A stretch of 64,000 nt of DNA, taken from positions 62,001 to 126,000 of the forward strand of contig JACJNZ010000058.1 in NCBI GenBank assembly GCA_014695325.1. Direction: 5' to 3'. A program made the position numbers and the translations under genes. A model generated the notes under the pieces. It made no database searches, had not been told where the DNA came from, and saw only the letters and a program-made list of their open reading frames with translations. This stretch comes from Cyanobacteria bacterium FACHB-502. Lineage in GTDB: Bacteria; Cyanobacteriota; Cyanobacteriia; Elainellales; Elainellaceae. Positions 10,818 to 18,456 of the stretch are shown here, one piece after another. How positions within the stretch are numbered: the stretch's first letter is position 1; every line of letters begins with the position of its first letter.

Positions 10818-11732
10818 TTAGAACGTCAGGTCGGTGGTGGGCTGGCGGTTAATCGTGAGACGGACGATCGACAAGGTGAGAATCAGCAAAAACATCGCTA
10901 AACCGATCGTGCAGGCATAGCTAATTTCGAGATCCTGAAAGGCTTTCTCGTAGACGTAGTAAACCAGGGTTTTAGAGCTGCTGCGCGGTCCGCCCTGGGT
11001 CATGATAAACACTTCTTCAAAGACTTTGGTGGCAGAAATGGCTGAGATGACCCCCACGAGCAACAGATAGGGACGCATCAGGGGAACCGTAATATCCCAA
11101 TGTTTGCGCCAGCCGTAGGAGCCGTCGATCGCCGCTGCTTCATACAAATCACCCGGAATGCTTTGAAGTCCCGCCAGATAGATCACCATGTAGTAGCCCA
11201 AGCCTTTCCAGATCGTGACGATCATGACGCTGAACAAGGCAAACCGAGGGCTGGTGAGCCAGGGAATGCCGTCCTGAGAGAGGTTGAGCCACTGCAAAAA
11301 CTGATTGAACAAGCCGTTCTCAGCATAGAGCCATCGCCACGCAATTCCTGCTACCACCATCGAGATCACCACAGGAGTATAGTAGGCGGCACGAAACCAG
11401 CGAATGCCTTTGATTGGCTGATTCACCAGAATGGCTAAACCGAGGGGCAGCATCACCAGGATTGGGACAACGCCGACCAGATAGACGATCGTATTTCTCA
11501 GGGTTTTCCAAAAGATAGGATCGGTCAGAAGTCGCTGAAAATTCTCGAAGCCAATCCAGATCGGCGGCTCGGTAATGTCATATTCGTAGCGGGTGAAGCT
11601 GAGAAAAAACGCTTGCAGTGCCGGATAAAACACCGTCAGCCCCAGCAGCAGCAGCGCAGGCAGCAAAAACAAATAGGGCGTGAGACGATGCCAGGACGGT
11701 TTGGACGAAAAGGCACTCCAGGATTTCAACAT
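10818..11732 (-). CDS. ABC sugar transporter permease (MalF/UgpA type)
   Basis: A 304-residue inner-membrane protein with about six hydrophobic segments. The first is LTPYLFLLPALLLLGLTVFY and the last LAMFLLILTLSIVRLTI. It carries the binding-protein-dependent transport EAA loop EAAAIDGSYGWRKHWDITVP, which docks on the ATPase. It belongs to the carbohydrate-uptake class 1 permeases that work as a heterodimer with a second permease. No partner permease, binding protein or ATPase is next to it, so the other parts must be elsewhere. Substrate cannot be told from sequence. Confidence 0.88.
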   Translation of the reverse strand: MLKSWSAFSSKPSWHRLTPYLFLLPALLLLGLTVFYPALQAFFLSFTRYEYDITEPPIWIGFENFQRLLTDPIFWKTLRNTIVYLVGVVPILVMLPLGLAILVNQPIKGIRWFRAAYYTPVVISMVVAGIAWRWLYAENGLFNQFLQWLNLSQDGIPWLTSPRFALFSVMIVTIWKGLGYYMVIYLAGLQSIPGDLYEAAAIDGSYGWRKHWDITVPLMRPYLLLVGVISAISATKVFEEVFIMTQGGPRSSSKTLVYYVYEKAFQDLEISYACTIGLAMFLLILTLSIVRLTINRQPTTDLTF

Positions 11733-11977
11733 AGGAGGCAGGCGTCGATCGATTAAAGGGGCGACAGATAAGGGGCGATAAGATTAAGTTGGCGAATCAA
11801 GCTGGCGAATCACGTGGCCGAATCTTCCGCCCGATCATAGCCCGTTTCGGTGGATCTGGCGATGTGAAGCAGTTCCCCTTTTGTTAAGCATTCCTTGAGA
11901 GAAAACGGCATCGAGAAGAATACGCCACAATAGAAGGGTTAAGCCTCGATCGAGATGAAATTGAAAGGTTATTTCCT

Positions 11978-12073
11978 ATGGAAATGCACGAACTGATTAC
12001 GCTGGCACTGATGCTGACTCCAGGGCTACTGCTGTCGATCCTGGTGATGGGCATTTTTGCCTTAGGCGGTTAA
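11978..12073 (+). CDS. 31-residue single-span membrane peptide
   Basis: ATG at 11978 opens a 31-codon frame, MEMHELITLALM then LTPGLLLSILVMGIFALGG, ending at TAA 12071-12073. It is a single hydrophobic helix with a short acidic N-terminus, the shape of the low-molecular-weight subunits of photosynthetic or NDH complexes. I could not match it to PetG/L/M/N, PsbI/K/L/M/T/X/Y, Psb30, PsaI/J/M or NdhP/Q from memory. AAAGG lies at about -12 from the start. Confidence 0.5.
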   Translation: MEMHELITLALMLTPGLLLSILVMGIFALGG

Positions 12074-12169
12074 GCACTAGCGATCGGCTGCGATTCGGTG
12101 TATTTGTGGGATATTCCTTCTATATGCAAATTTCTGGGTTGCAGCTGACGCGGCTTGATTATCAGCAGA

Positions 12170-12457
12170 ATGAATCATCTACCCCTGGGAAAGCCAGTTC
12201 CCGGCAATCGTCCCGCCCCCACGACTTCCCCGACCGGTTCGACCGAGATTCTCCATGTTCTGAAGTACAACATTACGGCTTTGGAAGAGGGCGTGCTGCT
12301 TAGCATTTGGGAACCCGCCGCGAGAAACGACACGCGGGTCAAGCCTTTTCTATACATGGTGAAATATCGATTGCCCTCTGAAGCAGATGCGCGAAAACTG
12401 CTGGCTCACTACATTTCTGCCTATAAAACGGGCAGCCTAACCGCTCATGGATTTTAG
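12170..12457 (+). CDS. Hypothetical protein, about 95 residues
   Basis: No known family recognised. The ATG at 12170 is preferred; a TTG five codons earlier is possible. The N-terminus is proline-rich and flexible (PLGKPVPGNRPAPTTSP). The C-terminal two thirds look folded (ILHVLKYNITALEEGVLLSI, FLYMVKYRLPSEADARKLL). No signal or membrane segment. Its TAG stop overlaps the TAA stop of queG in a TTAG (12454-12457), as seen for sirB1/tlyA, which supports it being a real gene. Confidence 0.65.
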   Translation: MNHLPLGKPVPGNRPAPTTSPTGSTEILHVLKYNITALEEGVLLSIWEPAARNDTRVKPFLYMVKYRLPSEADARKLLAHYISAYKTGSLTAHGF

Positions 12458-13383
12458 GAGGACGATCGATTTGCCGCAGCATTGCGCCGCAGCATTTCGG
12501 GTTTAATTCGCCGCAGTGCAGAAGCCGGAAAGCGTTGATCCCATTCTTCGTCTGAGAGGTGGGCGATCGTCTCTAATTCGGGAGCCACGTTCCAGGGATA
12601 GGGCTGAAACTCTGCAACGTCGGTTTCCTGGGCGAAACGCTGATTCCAGGGACAGACATCCTGGCAGATATCGCATCCGGCGATCCAGCCCTGCATTTTG
12701 CTAGCGATTTCGGGTGGGAGGGTGTCGGCGCGATTTTCGATCGTGTGATAAGCGATGCAGCGATTCGCGTCTACGACAAAGGGTTGCGTAATTGCTCCAG
12801 TCGGGCAGGCTTCTAGACAGCGGGTACAGGAGCCGCAGTGCTGCGTATGGGGGCGATCGGGCGGCAGTTCCAGATTGGTTAAAACCTCGCCCAGAAATAC
12901 CCAGGAGCCATACTCGCGGGTGATCACATTGCTGTTTTTGGCAATCCAGCCGATGCCTGCCTGCTCTGCCCAGGCCTTATCCTGAATTGGTCCTGTATCG
13001 GCGTAGTATCGCGCCTCAATGCCTTCGCCCTGCGCCTGAAGCCACTGGGAAAATGCCTTGAGTTTTTTATGCAGAATGCGGTGGTAGTCTCGCCCCCAGC
13101 CATAGCGCGAGATTTTGGCGTACTGTTCGCCTTCAGGTCGTTGCTGGGGGGTGTAATAGTTCAACGCGACGCAAATGACCGATCGCACCGAGGGCAACAG
13201 CGATCGCACGTCCTGCCGTCGGGGGTTTGCCATCCATTCCATATCTGCTGCATAGCCGCGATCGAGCCACTGTTGCAGCGCAGGAGGATGAGGCTCTACG
13301 GCATCAGCAGAGGCAATTCCTGCTTTGTGAAAGCCAATTTCTAAAGCTTTTTGCTTGATTGTGTCGCTATCAATGCAAATCAT
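12454..13383 (-). CDS. queG: Epoxyqueuosine reductase
   Basis: The last enzyme of queuosine biosynthesis; it reduces epoxyqueuosine to queuosine in tRNA using cobalamin and two [4Fe-4S] clusters. Cluster ligands are seen as CGSCTRCLEACPTGAI, CIAYHTIENR and GCDICQDVCPWNQR. The conserved ARYYADTGPIQDKAWAEQAG and SRYGWGRDYH regions are present. The start at 13383 (MICIDSDTIKQKALEIGFHK) fits the family; a start at 13473 would add 30 residues without homology. About 309 residues, normal length. Confidence 0.94.
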   Translation of the reverse strand: MICIDSDTIKQKALEIGFHKAGIASADAVEPHPPALQQWLDRGYAADMEWMANPRRQDVRSLLPSVRSVICVALNYYTPQQRPEGEQYAKISRYGWGRDYHRILHKKLKAFSQWLQAQGEGIEARYYADTGPIQDKAWAEQAGIGWIAKNSNVITREYGSWVFLGEVLTNLELPPDRPHTQHCGSCTRCLEACPTGAITQPFVVDANRCIAYHTIENRADTLPPEIASKMQGWIAGCDICQDVCPWNQRFAQETDVAEFQPYPWNVAPELETIAHLSDEEWDQRFPASALRRIKPEMLRRNAAANRSSS

Positions 13384-13534
13384 TACAGAATCCTGGGATT
13401 GAATGAGGCGTGAAAGAATGGGAAAGGCAATCGATCGGGCTATCCTGGAAGTAGCCTGAGTAGGATTACTCATTTAAACAGCTCTACCAGAGCTACAGGC
13501 ATTCACCGATTTCCATTTTTTGATTCCCATTGTC

Positions 13535-14023
13535 ATGGACTTCTTCCGCCAGTTTGCCAAATCTTTTCGCAGTGCAGCCAGCGATGATAGCTTTCTCTCT
13601 GGGCTGAAGCGCGTGGAGACGATCGTCGCCAAGATTTTGTCGCTGGCAATGGTGGTGGTCATTTTTGTCAGCGTGCTCGAGCTGTGTCTGTTTATTGGCA
13701 AGGAAGTGTTGCTTAACGACAAGCTGGCAGACCCCGAGCAGTTTCATACAGTGACGCTGATCAAGGTGTTTGGCTTGTTTCTCAACATTCTGATCGCGCT
13801 GGAAGTGCTGGAGAATATTACGGCGTATCTGAAAAAGCACGTTGTTCAGCTTGAATTAGTGGTGATCACATCATTAACCGCCGTTGCGCGAAAAATTATT
13901 ATCTTCGACTTCTCAAAATCTGGCGGCCTGGAGCTGATGGCACTTGCGTTAGCAATCTTTGGATTGTCGATTAGCTACTGGATCGTGCGCCGCACCAATA
14001 AAAGCACCGGATCTTCCCACTAA
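13535..14023 (+). CDS. PsiE-like (phosphate-starvation-inducible E) membrane protein
   Basis: A 162-residue integral membrane protein with four hydrophobic segments, about residues 33-55, 80-97, 112-128 and 136-152. Segment two/three carry FLNILIALEVLENITAYLK and VVITSLTAVARKIIIFD, typical of the PsiE family, whose function is unknown. The ATG at 13535 (MDFFRQFAKSF) is chosen over a TTG at 13520. It is followed about 100 bp later by speA on the same strand. Confidence 0.8.
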   Translation: MDFFRQFAKSFRSAASDDSFLSGLKRVETIVAKILSLAMVVVIFVSVLELCLFIGKEVLLNDKLADPEQFHTVTLIKVFGLFLNILIALEVLENITAYLKKHVVQLELVVITSLTAVARKIIIFDFSKSGGLELMALALAIFGLSISYWIVRRTNKSTGSSH

Positions 14024-14124
14024 TTGAATCGGTATTCCTCCTGCTTTTTTGTGAACAGTTTTCTAGACAGATAGGATAGACTGTCATTTTGTGAATTTCT
14101 ATAAACTGCGGGAGCATTGAGAGA

Positions 14125-16230
14125 ATGGGCAAAAAGCCGATCGATCAAGGTATTGGCGTTGACAAACTAAACGGAAAAAAAGCGGACAAGGCAAGCAAGA
14201 AGCAGCGTGAGATTTTAGCTGAACCATTGGTTGCCCCAATTGCTGTTGCTCAGGAACCGCAAAAGAACCAGGACATTAAACCCGTCGCGCCAAAGAAGAC
14301 CTGGACGATCGAAGATAGCGAGGAACTGTATCGCATTAATGGCTGGGGCGAGCCATATTTCTCGATTAACGCTGCCGGACACATCACCGTATCTCCGAGG
14401 GGCGATCGAGGCGGTTCGCTGGATCTGTATGATCTGGTTCATGCGTTGAAACAGCGCAATCTCGGTTTACCCTTGCTGATTCGCTTTTCTGACATTCTTG
14501 AAGACCGGATCGAGCGGCTCAATGCCTGCTTTTCCAAGGCGATCGCCAAGTATCGCTATCCGGGTGTGTATCGCGGCGTGTTTCCCGTCAAGTGTAACCA
14601 GCAACGGCATTTAGTCGAGGATCTGGTGCGCTTCGGCAAACCCCATCAGTTTGGGCTGGAGGCAGGCTCGAAACCAGAATTGCTGATTGCCCTGGCAACG
14701 CTGGATACGCGCGGTGCGCTGCTAATTTGCAATGGCTACAAAGATCGCGAATATATCGAAACGGCAATTCTGGCACAGCGATTGGGGCATACGCCGATTA
14801 TCGTGCTGGAGCAGCTCGAGGAAGTTGATTTTGCGATCGAAGCGGCACGTAAACTTAATATTCAGCCGATTCTGGGCGTGCGGGCAAAACTGAGCGCAAA
14901 GGGCATCGGTCGCTGGGGAACGTCGGCAGGCGATCGGGCAAAGTTTGGCTTGACGGTTCCCGAAATTATCCAGACGGTGGAAAAGCTGCGTCAGGCAGGA
15001 ATGCTCAATGCGCTACAGTTGCTGCACTTCCACATCGGTTCCCAAATTTCTGCGATTAGCGTCGTCAAAGACGCCCTGCGAGAAGCCAGCCAAATCTACG
15101 TCGAGCTTGCCCGCCTAGGTGCAGACATGAAGTATCTGGATGTGGGCGGCGGTCTAGGCGTGGACTATGACGGCTCCAAGACCAATTTCTACGCTTCCAA
15201 AAACTACAACATGCAGAACTACGCGAATGACGTAGTGGCAGCAATTAAGGACGCTTGCGAAGGTGCTAGTATTCCGGTTCCGACCCTAGTGAGCGAAAGC
15301 GGACGGGCGATCGCCTCTCATCAGTCAGTATTGGTATTTGACGTGCTGAGTACAAGCGAGGTTGTGGTCGAACAGCCAGAGCCGTCGCAGGAGCAAGACC
15401 ATCTGGTAATTCGCAATCTCTACGAAACCTATCAGTCGATCAACGCTGATAATTATCAGGAGATGTATCACGACGCGACCCAGTTTAAGGAAGAAGCCGT
15501 AAGCCTGTTTGGTTTTGGCTATCTCAGCCTGACCGATCGCGCCCGGGCAGAACGACTTTACTGGTCATGCTGCGGCAAAATTCTGGAAATCGCCCGACAG
15601 CAGGACTATGTGCCCGACGACCTGGAAGATCTGGAAAAGATCATGGCATCGATCTACTACGTCAACCTATCGGTGTTTCAGTCGGCTCCCGATAGTTGGG
15701 CGATCGATCAGCTTTTCCCGATCATGCCCATCCATCGTTTAGACGAAGAACCGACCGAGCGCGCCACGTTAGCGGATCTCACCTGCGACAGCGACGGCAA
15801 AATCGACCAGTTCATCGACCTGCGCGACGTGAAATACGTCCTGGAACTGCACGACCTGGAGCTGATCGAGCAACCCGACCACCCAGACGGCACAAAACCC
15901 GTCTCCCGCTACGAGCCATACTATCTGGGAATGTTCCTCAGCGGTGCGTATCAGGAGATCATGGGCAACCTGCACAACTTGTTTGGCGACACGAACGCAG
16001 TGCACATCAAGCTAACGCCAAAGGGCTATCAGATTGTTCATGTGGTGAAGGGCGACACGATGACTGAAGTTCTGGGCTATGTTCAGTACGACTCAGAAGA
16101 TCTGGTCGAAAAGATTCGGATGCGATCGGAGCAGGCTCTCCAGGAAAACCGCATCACCCTTCAGGAAGCACAGCTTTTGCTGCAAAACTACGAGCGCAGC
16201 TTGAGCGGCTATACCTATTTGTCCCTATAG
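14125..16230 (+). CDS. speA: Biosynthetic arginine decarboxylase
   Basis: A PLP enzyme converting arginine to agmatine, the start of polyamine synthesis. The 701-residue protein has a basic, low-complexity 60-residue N-terminal extension. The alanine-racemase-like PLP barrel follows, with the Schiff-base lysine in VFPVKCNQQRH, plus LGVRAKLSAKGIGRWGTSAG, LLHFHIGSQI and YLDVGGGLGVDYDGS. The C-terminal barrel has SESGRAIASHQSVL. Length and pattern match cyanobacterial SpeA. Two strong hairpins lie directly downstream. Confidence 0.96.
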   Translation: MGKKPIDQGIGVDKLNGKKADKASKKQREILAEPLVAPIAVAQEPQKNQDIKPVAPKKTWTIEDSEELYRINGWGEPYFSINAAGHITVSPRGDRGGSLDLYDLVHALKQRNLGLPLLIRFSDILEDRIERLNACFSKAIAKYRYPGVYRGVFPVKCNQQRHLVEDLVRFGKPHQFGLEAGSKPELLIALATLDTRGALLICNGYKDREYIETAILAQRLGHTPIIVLEQLEEVDFAIEAARKLNIQPILGVRAKLSAKGIGRWGTSAGDRAKFGLTVPEIIQTVEKLRQAGMLNALQLLHFHIGSQISAISVVKDALREASQIYVELARLGADMKYLDVGGGLGVDYDGSKTNFYASKNYNMQNYANDVVAAIKDACEGASIPVPTLVSESGRAIASHQSVLVFDVLSTSEVVVEQPEPSQEQDHLVIRNLYETYQSINADNYQEMYHDATQFKEEAVSLFGFGYLSLTDRARAERLYWSCCGKILEIARQQDYVPDDLEDLEKIMASIYYVNLSVFQSAPDSWAIDQLFPIMPIHRLDEEPTERATLADLTCDSDGKIDQFIDLRDVKYVLELHDLELIEQPDHPDGTKPVSRYEPYYLGMFLSGAYQEIMGNLHNLFGDTNAVHIKLTPKGYQIVHVVKGDTMTEVLGYVQYDSEDLVEKIRMRSEQALQENRITLQEAQLLLQNYERSLSGYTYLSL

Positions 16231-16260
16231 AGTTTGTGCCTGTAGCTGCATTGTCAGAAT

Positions 16261-16338
16261 GACCCAATTTGGGTCAAATATCTGTTTGAGAAGCCGTAGA
16301 GGTTTTGCATTGCCTCCTCTATTTGCGACTTCTCAAAC
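16261..16338 (+). terminator. Two consecutive hairpins after speA
   Basis: GACCCAA-T-TTGGGTC is a perfect 15-nt palindrome (16261-16275). It is followed by a longer hairpin in which GTTTGAGAAG (16284-16293) pairs with CTTCTCAAAC (16329-16338), and the interior TAGAGG can pair with CCTC/TCTA. Only ATCTTTT follows, so it may be a terminator or a stabilising 3' UTR structure. Confidence 0.55.
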
Positions 16339-16397
16339 ATCTTTTCGTAAGGGCAAGCGCAGTGTGCCCCAAGTTTGAACTAGCTACAAAATGCGAT

Positions 16398-16670
16398 TTA
16401 GTAGACTCTGCGGCTAGCAAAAGCGTAGTACAGCCAGAGGGCAATAACTGCACCAATTACAGCGATCGCCAGTCCGGTAAAGGTGAAACCGACTCCGCTT
16501 AATGCGAGAGAACCTGTCGTGAGCAGGGTGTAGAGTGTGCCACCGACAAAGGCACCAATAATTCCTAAAAGCATGGTTCCCAGGATACTGCTGCTCTGGT
16601 AGCCCGGATAGATTGCTTTTGCGATCGCACCCGCCAGTAGACCCATCACAATCCAAGCTAAGATACCCAT
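16398..16670 (-). CDS. GlsB/YeaQ/YmgE family small membrane protein
   Basis: A 90-residue protein (ATG at 16670, AGGAGA just upstream) with three hydrophobic helices and many glycines: MGILAWIVMGLLAGAIAKAI, ILGTMLLGIIGAFVGGTLY and GLAIAVIGAVIALWLYYAF. This is the 'transglycosylase-associated protein' family, stress-linked membrane proteins of unknown function. An in-frame start seven codons upstream exists but the Shine-Dalgarno favours 16670. Confidence 0.88.
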   Translation of the reverse strand: MGILAWIVMGLLAGAIAKAIYPGYQSSSILGTMLLGIIGAFVGGTLYTLLTTGSLALSGVGFTFTGLAIAVIGAVIALWLYYAFASRRVY

Positions 16671-16924
16671 ACTGAAAATTCTCCTTTCCAACGAGATTTT
16701 AATTCAATATTCAAAGCTGCTTATTGTTGCTTTGGCGTGTTTGCTTTGTAAACCAATGTAACCCATGTACAATTGCAGTTTACCTAATCAGAGTTTCTTA
16801 ATCAGACTCTCTAAAGAGTGAAAACTAGAGCGAAAACTTCTCCAGTCGAAGATAGAGCTGTATTATTCTTCTCTCTCTTGCGATACAAATACAATTGAAT
16901 TGATTGGTTAGAAATATCTAATTC

Positions 16925-17497
16925 ATGTCAGAAAAAGCCAATATAGATGGCAATTTAGCAGATGTTAACCTTAGCGTGACAGATGCTTCGTATCGCGACC
17001 TGCCTCCATCTCAGTCCAATCCCCCGATGGAACAAATGATGCGGCATTTGCAGCGATCGAACCAGATTGCCTGGCGAGCACGCCAGTTTGGACACCATCC
17101 CTTTGGGGCGATTCTCGTTGCGCCGGATCACGAAACCATCTTGCTGGAGCAGGGCAATGTGGATACAGTGAACCATGCTGAATCTGTCCTGATCCGCAGT
17201 GCTTACACTAACTTCAGCCCCGAATATCTCTGGGACTGTACGCTCTACACTACGGTTGAACCCTGTGCAATGTGTGCAGCAACACTTTATTGGGCAAATA
17301 TCGGTCGCTTAGTGTATGGCATTGCCGAGGAGCAGCTTTTGCAGCTCACGGGAAACCACGCCCAAAATCCGACGCTGAATCTGCCCTGCCGTGAGGTCTT
17401 CAAACATGGACAGAAATCCATTCAAGTTTGGGGACCGATCGCCGAAGTGGAAGATGCGATCATCGAACTCCACCGCGATTTCTGGAATTCTCTTTAA
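16925..17497 (+). CDS. Nucleoside/tRNA adenosine deaminase-like zinc enzyme
   Basis: A CMP/dCMP deaminase-fold protein of 190 residues. The zinc ligands and proton shuttle are visible as H84-A-E86 (NHAESVLI) and P113-C114-A-M-C117 (TVEPCAMCAATLYW). The following NIGRLVYGIAEEQL and the C-terminal VWGPIAEVEDAIIELHRDFW resemble the nucleoside (guanine or cytosine) deaminase branch more than TadA. The first 30 residues look disordered. Substrate is uncertain. Confidence 0.85.
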   Translation: MSEKANIDGNLADVNLSVTDASYRDLPPSQSNPPMEQMMRHLQRSNQIAWRARQFGHHPFGAILVAPDHETILLEQGNVDTVNHAESVLIRSAYTNFSPEYLWDCTLYTTVEPCAMCAATLYWANIGRLVYGIAEEQLLQLTGNHAQNPTLNLPCREVFKHGQKSIQVWGPIAEVEDAIIELHRDFWNSL

Positions 17498-17524
17498 GCG
17501 ATTTCCTGGTTAATTCGATCGCCC

Positions 17525-17556
17525 TCAGTTAGGTCATGCTTTTACAGGTTAACTGA
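17525..17556. terminator. Hairpin between convergent genes
   Basis: TCAGTTA (17525-17531) pairs perfectly with TAACTGA (17550-17556) between the deaminase gene and the short minus-strand gene. No clean T-run. Confidence 0.35.
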
Positions 17557-17574
17557 AGACGATCGCGGCAAACC

Positions 17575-17775
17575 CTATCGTTCTAGCACGCTCATAAACT
17601 TCCCTCGCGCAAACGGAGCCGGGATGATGGGCGTAAATTGCACTCGATCGGTTGCAATCCGCTTGACGTAGAACTCGTTGATCTGGTGATTCACCCATTC
17701 GCGTGAACCAATAATCCAAATCTGACCTTTTTCGTCAGGCGGAAGCGGCAGCAGTTCAGTGAACTCTGTAGACAT
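17575..17775 (-). CDS. Hypothetical protein, 66 residues
   Basis: Not recognised. The start chosen is the ATG at 17775 (MSTEFTELLPLPPDEKGQIW); the frame stays open to 17901, but the extra N-terminus is basic and unlike a protein start. The product is small, soluble and mixed in charge: GQIWIIGSREWVNHQINEF, then TPIIPAPFARGKFMSVLER. It is convergent with the deaminase gene. Confidence 0.6.
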   Translation of the reverse strand: MSTEFTELLPLPPDEKGQIWIIGSREWVNHQINEFYVKRIATDRVQFTPIIPAPFARGKFMSVLER

Positions 17776-18037
17776 GATATTTGTGCCTCGCTGTTGCGTG
17801 AATTGAAGGGAAGAAAAGCTTAAGGCGTGGTGTCCTAACCACTTGTTTCGCTTCAGCAAGGCGATCGATCGTAAAATCAACACAGCCTGCCTCCTGCTCA
17901 CTCCAGGAGTTAGGTTAGCTGGTTAGTGAGTGTGCCACCACTCCTAATCAGCGTTTCACCTTAAGCTTTATCTACTGGTACAAACATAACCAGTATCGTT
18001 CAGCATAAAGGAAGGATTTGCTGCACGCAAGCGTAGT

Positions 18038-18071
18038 GAGAGAGTTTTTGGGGCGAGAGAGTTTTTGGAGC
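18038..18071. repeat. 17-bp tandem duplication
   Basis: GAGAGAGTTTTTGGGGC (18038-18054) is followed directly by GAGAGAGTTTTTGGAGC (18055-18071), with one mismatch. Confidence 0.9.
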
Positions 18072-18144
18072 GATTGTCCAGAGAGCTACTTTGTGTAGAG
18101 TTTTGTTAGAAGCCGATCGTTAGAGATAGTTTCCATTTTGTCAT

Positions 18145-18450
18145 ATTAGACGGAAAGGAAAGCACAAGCAGGTGAAGAAACGCTAAAAGATTCAGGTTGG
18201 AAAAGGCGATCGGACTATTATTCAGAAAAGCGATCGGGCTAATATCTAATTTTGATGATTAGACAGAATAAATCCTGTTTATTGGGCGATAAAAACAGAC
18301 CAGGAAAATAAAGAATTCGGGCTAATGACTGGAATCAAGGGGATTAGACAGAAAATTTGTTAGGCTAATGTCCAATTGGGGGGATTAGACAGAATTCATT
18401 CAGTCTAATTATCTCTACGAGGTGAATAGCCCGAATCAGTTCAGCCTAAT
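18145..18450. repeat. Array of ATTAGAC / GGCTAAT heptamers in both orientations
   Basis: ATTAGAC occurs at 18145, 18258, 18343 and 18384; the last three extend to GATTAGACAGAA. Its inverse GTCTAAT is at 18403. GGCTAAT occurs at 18237, 18320 and 18363, and GCCTAAT at 18444. The copies at 18384 and 18403 form an imperfect 26-bp palindrome (11 of 13 pairs). ATTCGGGCTA (18315-18324) is inverted as TAGCCCGAAT (18427-18436). The array ends just before the cassette start and could be an operator array, a decayed mobile element or a recombination scar. Confidence 0.7.
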
Positions 18451-18456
18451 TAAGAG

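Larger units (their letters stand above)
17776..18456. other. Gene-poor flank of the accessory island, rich in repeats
   Basis: I support no gene. The stretch contains a 17-bp tandem duplication at 18038-18071 and a cluster of ATTAGAC/GGCTAAT heptamers up to 18450. It becomes visibly A+T-rich towards the ApeA-like gene. The right edge is the proposed cassette insertion point. Confidence 0.6.
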
